A DNA stretch of 64,000 bases. It comes from Zhengitettix transpicula. Its lineage: Eukaryota; Arthropoda; Insecta; Orthoptera; Tetrigidae. The position numbers and the translations under genes are program-made. Each line of letters begins with the position of its first letter. Within the stretch, counting starts at the first letter, position 1. Shown in pieces: positions 55,001-64,000 of the stretch. The notes below the pieces were generated by a model. It saw only the letters and a program-made list of their open reading frames with translations. It made no database searches and was not told the origin of the DNA. The stretch is taken from assembly GCA_037074705.1 (NCBI GenBank), contig JAYJMR010000024.1, forward strand, positions 124,001-188,000, read 5' to 3'.

Positions 55001-58000
55001 ATTTCGACGTTTCGACGACAAGTTTGGAATTTCACCAACCAAGAATCTTCAAATAACAAAGTCTTATTTCATAAAAAACGACTCGTTCTTTATAAAAATT
55101 ACTCAAACCTGCACTTCTAAAATTTTAATCTATTAATATTAATTAATATATCGTAATATTTCGACGTTTCGACGACAAGTTTGGAATTTCACCAACCAAG
55201 AATCTTCAAATAACAAAGTCTTATTGCATAATAAATGATTCGTTCTTTATAAAAATTACTCAAACCTGCACTTCTAAAATCTTAATCTATTAATATTAAT
55301 TAATATATCGTAATATTTAGACGTTTCGACGACAAGTTTGGAATTTCACCAACCAAGAATCTTCAAATAACAAAGTCTTTTTTCATAATAAATGACTCGT
55401 TCTTTATAAATATTAGTCAAACCTGCACTTCTAAAATCTTAATCTATTAATATTAATTAATATATCCCAATATTTCGACGTTTCGACGACAAGTTTGGAA
55501 TTTCACCAACCAAGAATCTTCAAATAACAAAGTCTTATTTCATAATAAATGATTCGTTCTTTATAAAAATTAGTCAAACCTGCACTTCTAAAATCTTAAT
55601 CTATTAATATTAATTAATATATCCCAATATTTCGACGTTTCGACGACAAGTTTGGAATTTCACCAACCAAGAATCTTCAAATAACAAAGTCTTATTTCAT
55701 AATAAATGATTCGTTCTTTATAAAAATTAGTCAAACCTGCACTTCTAAAATCTTAATCTATTAATATTAATTAATATATCCCAATATTTCGACGTTTCGA
55801 CGACAAGTTTGGAATTTCACCAACCAAGAATCTTCAAATAACAAAGTCTTATTTCATAATAAATGATTCGTTCTTTATAAAAATTAGTCAAACCTGCACT
55901 TCTAAAATCTTAATCTATTAATATTAATTAATATATCCCAATATTTCGACGTTTCGACGACAAGTTTGGAATTTCACCAACCAAGAATCTTCAAATAACA
56001 AAGTCTTATTTCATAATAAATGACTCGTTCTTTATAAAAATTACTCAAACCTGCACTTCTAAAATCTTAATCTATTAATATTAATTAATATATCGTAATA
56101 TTTCGACGTTTCGACGACAAGTTTGGAATTTCACCAACCAAGAATCTTCAAATAACCATGTCTTATTTCATAATAAATGACTCGTTCTTTATAAAAATTA
56201 CTCAAACCTGCACTTCTAAAATCTTAATCTATTAATATTAATTAATATATCCCAATATTTCGACGTTTCGACGACAAGTTTGGAATTTCACCAACCAAGA
56301 ATCTTCAAATAACAAAGTCTTATTTCATAATAAATGACTCGTTCTTTATAAAAATTAGTCAAACCTGCACTTCTAAAATCTTAATCTATTAATATTAATT
56401 AATATATCATAATATTTCGACGTTTCGACGACAAGTTTGGAATTTCACCAACCAAGAATCTTCAAATAACAAAGTCTTATTTCATAATAAATGATTCGTT
56501 CTTTATAAAAATTAGTCAAACCTGCACTTCTAAAATCTTAATCTATTAATATTAATTAATATATCCCAATATTTCGACGTTTCGACGACAAGTTTGGAAT
56601 TTCACCAACCAAGAATCTTCAAATAACAAAGTCTTATTTCATAATAAATGATTCGTTCTTTATAAAAGTTACTCAAACCTGCACTTCTAAAATCTTAATC
56701 TATTAATATTAATTAATATATCCCAATATTTCGACGTTTCGACGACAAGTTTGGAATTTCACCAACCAAGAATCTTCAAATAACAAAGTCTTATTTCATA
56801 ATAAATGATACGTTCTTTATAAAAATTACTCAAACCTGCACTTCTAAAATCTTAATCTATTAATATTAATTAATATATCGTAATATTTTGACGTTTCGAC
56901 GACAAGTTTGGAATTTCACCAACCAAGAATCTTCAAATAACAAAGTCTTATTTCATAATAAATGATACGTTCTTTATAAAAATTACTCAAACCTGCACTT
57001 CTAAAATGTTAATCTATTAATATTAATTAATATATCCCAATATTTCGACGTTTCGACGACAAGTTTGGAATTTCACCAACCAAGAATCTTCAAATAACAA
57101 AGTCTTATTTCATAATAAATGATTCGTTCTTTATAAAAGTTACTCAAACCTGCACTTCTAAAATCTTAATCTTTTAATATTAATTAATATATCCCAATAT
57201 TTCGACGTTTCGACGACAAATTTGGAATTTCACCAACCAAGAATCTTCAAATAACAAAGTCTTATTTCATAATAAATGACTCGTTCTTTATAAAAATTAG
57301 TCAAACCTGCACTTCTAAAATCTTAATCTATTAATATTAATTAATATATCCCAATATTTCGACGTTTCGACGACAAGTTTGGAATTTCACCAACCAAGAA
57401 TCTAAAAATAACAAAGTCTTATTTCATAATAAATGATACGTTCTTTATAAAAATTACTCAAACCTGCACTTCTAAAATCTTAATCTATTAATATTAATTA
57501 ATATATCAAAATATTTCGACGTTTCGACGACAAGTTTGGAATTTCACCAACCAAGAATCTAAAAATAACAAAGTCTTATTTCATAATAAATGATACGTTC
57601 TTTATAAAAATTACTCAAACCTGCACTTCTAAAATCTTAATCTATTAATATTAATTAATATATCATAATATTTCGACGTTTCGACGACAAGTTTGGAATT
57701 TCACCAACCAAGAATCTAAAAATAACAAAGTCTTATTTCATAATAAATGATACGTTCTTTATAAAAATTACTCAAACCTGCACTTCTAAAATCTTAATCT
57801 ATTAATATTAATTAATATATCATAATATTTCGACGTTTCGACGACAAGTTTGGAATTTCACCAACCAAGAATCTAAAAATAACAAAGTCTTATTTCATAA
57901 TAAATGATACGTTCTTTATAAAAATTACTCAAACCTGCACTTCTAAAATCTTAATCTATTAATATTAATTAATATATCATAATATTTCGACGTTTCGACG

Positions 58001-61000
58001 ACAAGTTTGGAATTTCACCAACCAAGAATCTAAAAATAACAAAGTCTTATTTCATAATAAATGATTCGTTCTTTATAAAAATTAGTCAAACCTGCACTTC
58101 TAAAATCTTAATCTATTAATATTAATTAATATATCCCAATATTTCGACGTTTCGACGACAAGTTTGGAATTTCACCAACCAAGAATCTTCAAATAACAAA
58201 GTCTTATTTCATAATAAATGATTCGTTCTTTATAAAAATTAGTCAAACCTGCACTTCTAAAATCTTAATCTATTAATATTAATTAATATATCATAATATT
58301 TCGACGTTTCGACGACGTTTGGAATTTCACTAACCAAGAATCTTCAAACAACAAAGTCTTATTTCATAATAAATGATACGTTCTTTATAAAAATTACTCA
58401 AACCTGCACTTCTAAAATCTTAATCTATTAATATTAATTAATATATCATAATATTTCGACGTTTCGACGACAAGTTTGGAATTTCACCAACCAAGAATCT
58501 AAAAATAACAAAGTCTTATTTCATAATAAATGATACGTTCTTTATAAAAATTACTCAAACCTGCACTTCTAAAATCTTAATCTATTAATATTAATTAATA
58601 TATCATAATAATTCGACGTTTCGACGACAAGTTTGGAATTTCACCAACCAAGAATCTAAAAATAACAAAGTCTTATTTCATAATAAATGATACGTTCTTT
58701 ATAAAAATTACTCAAACCTGCACTTCTAAAATCTTAATCTATTAATATTAATTAATATATCATAATATTTCGACGTTTCGACGACAAGTTTGGAATTTCA
58801 CCAACCAAGAATCTTAAAATAACAAAGTCTTATTTCATAATAAATGATACGTTCTTTATAAAAATTAGTCAAACCTGCACTTCTAAAATCTTAATCTATT
58901 AATATTAATTAATATATCATAATATTTCGACGTTTCGACGACAAGTTTGGAATTTCACCAACTAAGAATCTAAAAATAACAAAGTCTTATTTCATAATAA
59001 ATGATACGTTCTTTATAAAAATTACTCAAACCTGCACTTCTAAAATCCTTATTTATTAATATTAATTAATATATCATAATATTTCGACGTTTCGACGACA
59101 ACTTTGGAATTTCACGAACCAAGAATCTAAAAATAACAAAGTCTTATTTCATAATAAATGATACGTTCTTTATAAAAATTACTCAAACCTGCACTTCTAA
59201 AATCTTAATCTATTAATAATAATTAATATATCATAATATTTCGACGTTTCGACGACAAGTTTGGAATTTCACTAACCAAGAATCTAAAAATAACAAAGTC
59301 TTATTTCATAATAAATGATACGTTCTTTATAAAAATTACTCAAACCTGCACTTCTAAAATCTTAATCTATTAATATTAATTAATATATCATAATATTTCG
59401 ACGTTTCGACGACAAGTTTGGAATTTCACCAACCAAGAATCTAAAAATAACAAAGTCTTATTTCATAATAAATGATACGTTCTTTATAAAAATTACTCAA
59501 ACCTGCACTTCTAAAATCTTAATCTATTAATATTAATTAATATATCATAATATTTCGACGTTTCGACGACAAGTTTGGAATTTCACCAACCAAGAATCTA
59601 AAAATAACAAAGTCTTATTTCATAATAAATGATACGTTCTTTATAAAAATTACTCAAACCTGCACTTCTAAAATCTTAATCTATTAATATTAATTAATAT
59701 ATCATAATATTTCGACGTTTCGACGACAAGTTTGGAATTTCAGGAACCAAGAATCTAAAAATAACAAAGTCTTATTTCATAATAAATGATACGTTCTTTA
59801 TAAAAATTACTCAAACCTGCACTTCTAAAATCTTAATCTATTAATATTAATTAATATATCATAATATTTCGACGTTTCGACGACAAGTTTGGAATTTCAC
59901 CAACCAAGAATCTAAAAATAACAAAGTCTTATTTCATAATAAATGATACGTTCTTTATAAAAATTACTCAAATCTGCACTTCTAAAATCTTAATCTATTA
60001 ATATTAATTAATATATCATAATATTTCGACGTTTCGACGACAAGTTTGGAATTTCACCAACCAAGAATCTAAAAATAACAAAGTCTTATTTCATAATAAA
60101 TGATACGTTCTTTATAAAAATTATTTAAACCTGCACTTCTAAAATCTTAATCTATTAATATTAATTAATATATCATAATATTTCGACGTTTCGACGACAA
60201 GTTTGGAATTTCACCAACCAAGAATCTAAAAATAACAAAGTCTTATTTCATAATAAATGATACGTTCTTTATAAAAATTACTCAAACCTGCACTTCTAAA
60301 ATCTTAATCAATTAATATTAATTAATATATCATAATATTTCGACGTTTCGACGACAAGTTTGGAATTTCACCAACCAAGAATCTAAAAATAACAAAGTCT
60401 TATTTCATAATAAATGATACGTTCTTTATAAAAATTACTCAAACCTGCACTTCTAAAATCTTAATCTATTAATATTAATTAATATATCATAATATTTCGA
60501 CGTTTCGACGACAAGTTTGGAATTTCACCAACCAAGAAACTAAAAATAACAAAGTCTGATTTCATAATAAATGACACGTTCTTTATAAAAATTACTCAAA
60601 CCTGCACTTCTAAAATCTTAATCTATTAATATTAATTAATATATCGTATTATTACGACGTTTCGACGACAAGTTTGGAATTTCACCAACCAATAAACTAA
60701 AAATAACAAAGTCTGATTTAATAATAAATGACACGTTCTTTATAAAAATTACTCAAACCTGCACTTCTAAAATCTTAATCTATTAATATTAATTAATATA
60801 TCGTATTATTACGACGTTTCGACGACAAGTTTGGAATTTCACCAACCAAGAAACTAAAAATAACAAAGTCTGATTTAATAATAAATGACACGTTCTTTAT
60901 AAAAATTACTCAAACCTGCACTTCTAAAATCTTAATCTATTAAAATTAATTAATATATCGCAATATTTCGACGATTCGACGACAAGTTTGGAATTTCACC

Positions 61001-64000
61001 AACCAAGAATCTTCAAATAACAAAGTCTTATTTCATAATAAATGACTCGTTCTTTATAAAATTTAGTCAAACCTGCACTTCTAAAATCTTAATCTATTAA
61101 TATTAATTAATATATCCCAATATTTCGACGTTTCGACGACAAGTTTGGAATTTCACCAACCAAGAATCTTCAAATAACAAAGTCTTATTTCATAATAAAT
61201 GACTCGTTCTTTATAAAATTTAGTCAAACCTGCACTTCTAAAATCTTAATCTATTAATATTAATTAATATATCCCAATATTTCGACGTTTCGACGACAAG
61301 TTTGGAATTTCACCAACCAAGAATCTAAAAATAACAAAGTCTTATTTCATAATAAATGATACGTTCTTTATAAAAATTACTCAAACCTGCACTTCTAAAA
61401 TCTTAATCTATTAATATTAATTAATATATCATAATATTTCGACGTTTCGACGACAAGTTTGGAATTTCACCAACCAAGAATCTAAAAATAACAAAGTCTT
61501 ATTTCATAATAAATGATACGTTCTTTATAAAAATTAGTCAAACCTGCACTTCTAAAATCCTTATCTATTAATATTAATTAATATATCATAATAATTCGAC
61601 GTTTCGACGACAAGTTTGGAATTTCACCAACCAAGAATCTAAAAATAACAAAGTCTTATTTCATAATAAATGATTCGTTCTTTATAAAAATTAGTCAAAC
61701 CTGCACTTCTAAAATCTTAATCTATTAATATTAATTAATATATCCCAATATTTCGACGTTTCGACGACAAGTTTGGAATTTCACCAACCAAGAATCTTCA
61801 AATAACAAAGTCTTATTTCATAATAAATGATTCGTTCTTTATAAAAATTAGTCAAACCTGCACTTCTAAAATCCTTATCTATTAATATTAATTAATATAT
61901 CATAATAATTCGACGTTTCGACGACAAGTTTGGAATTTCACCAACCAAGAATCTAAAAATAACAAAGTCTTATTTCATAATAAATGATACGTTCTTTATA
62001 AAAATTAGTCAAACCTGCACTTCTAAAATCCTTATCTATTAATATTAATTAATATATCCCAATATCTCGACGTTTCGACGACAAGTTTGGAATTTCACCA
62101 ACCAAGAATCTAAAAATAACAAAGTCTTATTTCATAATAAATGACTCGTTCTTTATAAAAATTACTCAAACCTGCACTTCTAAAACCTTAATCTATTAAT
62201 ATTAATTAATATATCATAATATTTCGACGTTTCGACGACAAGTTTGGAATTTCACCAACCAAGAATCTAAAAATAACAAAGTCTTATTTCATAATAAATG
62301 ATTCGTTCTTTATAAAAATTAGTCAAACCTGCACTTCTAAAATCTTAATCTATTAATATTAATTAATATATCCCAATATTTCGACGTTTCGACGACAAGT
62401 TTGGAATTTCACCAACCAAGAATCTTCAAATAACAAAGTCTTATTTCATAATAAATGATTCGTTCTTTATAAAAATTAGTCAAACCTGCACTTCTAAAAT
62501 CTTAATCTATTAATATTAATTAATATATCCTAATATTTCGACGTTTCGACGACAAGTTTGGAATTTCACCAACCAAGAATCTTCAAATAACAAAGTCTTA
62601 TTTCATAATAAATGATTCGTTCTTTATAAAAATTAGTCAAACCTGCACTTCTAAAATCTTAATCTATTAATATTAATTAATATATCATAATATTTCGACG
62701 TTTCGACGACAAGTTTGGAATTTCACCAACCAAGAATCTTCAAATAACAAAGTCTTATTTCATAATAAATGATACGTTCTTTATAAAAATTACTCAAACC
62801 TGCACTTCTAAAATCTTAATCTATTAATATTAATTAATATATCATAATATTTCGACGTTTCGACGACAAGTTTGGAATTTCACCAACTAAAAATCTAAAA
62901 ATAACAAAGTCTTATTTCATAATAAATGATACGTTCTTTATAAAAATTACTCAAATCTGCACTTCTAAAATCCTTATTTATTAATATTAATTAATATATC
63001 ATAATATTTCGACGTTTCGACGACAAGTTTGGAATTTCACCAACCAAGAATCTAAAAATAACAAAGTCTTATTTCATAATAAATGATACGTTCTTTATAA
63101 AAATTACTCAAACCTGCACTTCTAAAATCCTTATTTATTAATATTAATTAATATATCATAATAATTCGACGTTTCGACGACAAGTTTGGAATTTCACGAA
63201 CCAAGAATCTAAAAATAACAAAGTCTTATTTCATAATAAATGATACGTTCTTTATAAAAATTACTCAAACCTGCACTTCTAAAATCCTTATTTATTAATA
63301 TTAATTAATATATCATAATATTTCGACGTTTCGACGACAAGTTTGGAATTTCACCAACCAAGAATCTAAAAATAACAAAGTCTTATTTCATAATAAATGA
63401 TACGTTCTTTATAAAAATTACTCAAACCTGCACTTCTAAAATCCTTATCTATTAATATTAATTAATATATCATAATAATTCGACGTTTCGACGACAAGTT
63501 TGGAATTTCACCAACCAAGAATCTAAAAATAACAAAGTCTTATTTCATAATAAATGATACGTTCTTTATAAAAATTACTCAAACCTGCACTTCTAAAATC
63601 TTAATCTATTAATATTAATTAATATATCATAATATTTCGACGTTTCGACGACAAGTTTGGAATTTCACCAACCAAGAATATAAAAATAACAAAGTCTTAT
63701 TTCATAATAAATGATACGTTCTTTATAAAAATTACTCAAACCTGCACTTCTAAAATCCTTATCTATTAATATTAATTAATATATCATAATAATTCGACGT
63801 TTCGACGACAAGTTTGGAATTTCACCAACCAAGAATCTAAAAATAACAAAGTCTTATTTCATAATAAATGATACGTTCTTTATAAAAATTACTCAAACCT
63901 GCACTTCTAAAATCCTTATCTATTAATATTAATTAATATATCATAATATTTCGACGTTTCGACGACAAGTTTGGAATTTCACGAACCAAGAATCTAAAAA
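52036..64000. repeat. 157-bp satellite array, about 76 monomers, open at the right edge
   Basis: GACGTTTCGACGAC recurs at 52181, 52338 and 52495, a period of 157 bases kept to the end of the window. Each monomer has an AT palindrome (ATTAATATTAATTAATATAT), then the CpG-bearing TTCGACGTTTCGACGACAAG, and a TTTATAAA-like stretch. The first monomer is the most diverged. Variants cluster: TCTTCAAATAAC with CCCAATATT mainly in 52.0-57.3 kb, TCTAAAAATAAC with CATAATATT mainly in 57.4-60.6 and after 61.3 kb, showing local homogenisation. No open frame or transposase. Confidence 0.97.

Overview
The window reads as nuclear DNA of an AT-rich, repeat-laden arthropod, most likely an insect. Genes are split by canonical GT/AG introns and lie in a sea of jockey-type and CR1-like LINEs, a Ty1/copia remnant, a tRNA-derived SINE, foldback elements and tandem arrays. 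There is no operon, CRISPR array or prokaryotic signal. The species cannot be named from the sequence alone.

Two host genes are supported exon by exon. On the minus strand, nine coding exons between 5580 and 12306 encode HGSNAT, the lysosomal membrane heparan-alpha-glucosaminide N-acetyltransferase. The intron phases join perfectly into 536 residues ending at a stop codon, but the N-terminal signal-peptide exon or exons were not found. On the plus strand, six coding exons between 17202 and 51132 encode a complete 466-residue SLC10/SBF-family (sodium/bile-acid-symporter-like) membrane protein with a signal peptide. Its intron 4 is about 29.5 kb and holds most of the repeats. The two genes are divergent; a CpG-rich region with an NRF-1-type palindrome lies upstream of the SLC10 gene.

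Layout: 0.2-0.96 kb nested foldback element; 1-5.6 kb AT-rich intergenic DNA; 5.6-12.3 kb HGSNAT; 12.6-13.0 kb LINE tail; 13.4-14.1 kb 51-bp minisatellite plus inverted repeat; 14.9-16.4 kb large foldback element; 16.4-17.1 kb candidate promoter; 17.2-21.1 kb SLC10 exons 1-4; 21.1-50.65 kb giant intron 4; 50.65-51.13 kb SLC10 exons 5-6; 52.0-64.0 kb 157-bp satellite array (about 76 monomers) running off the right edge.

Inside the giant intron are, in order: a roughly 420-bp tandem repeat carrying an exon-like cassette, two jockey-type LINEs, a copia remnant between probable LTRs, a second 51-bp array with higher-order structure, a tandem segmental duplication (39.8-43.8 versus 44.3-47.2 kb) with a duplicated 129-bp exon-like block, a tandem SINE array, and a small element with terminal inverted repeats around a 100-codon frame of unknown origin.

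The two host genes need not act together: one acetylates heparan sulfate in the lysosome, the other is a membrane transporter homolog of unproven substrate. The points most worth a second look are the conserved exon-like cassettes in intron 4, the duplicated 129-bp spliced-looking block, the element at 49.9-50.5 kb, and the satellite, which shares a CGAAACGTCG core with a foldback element in intron 1.
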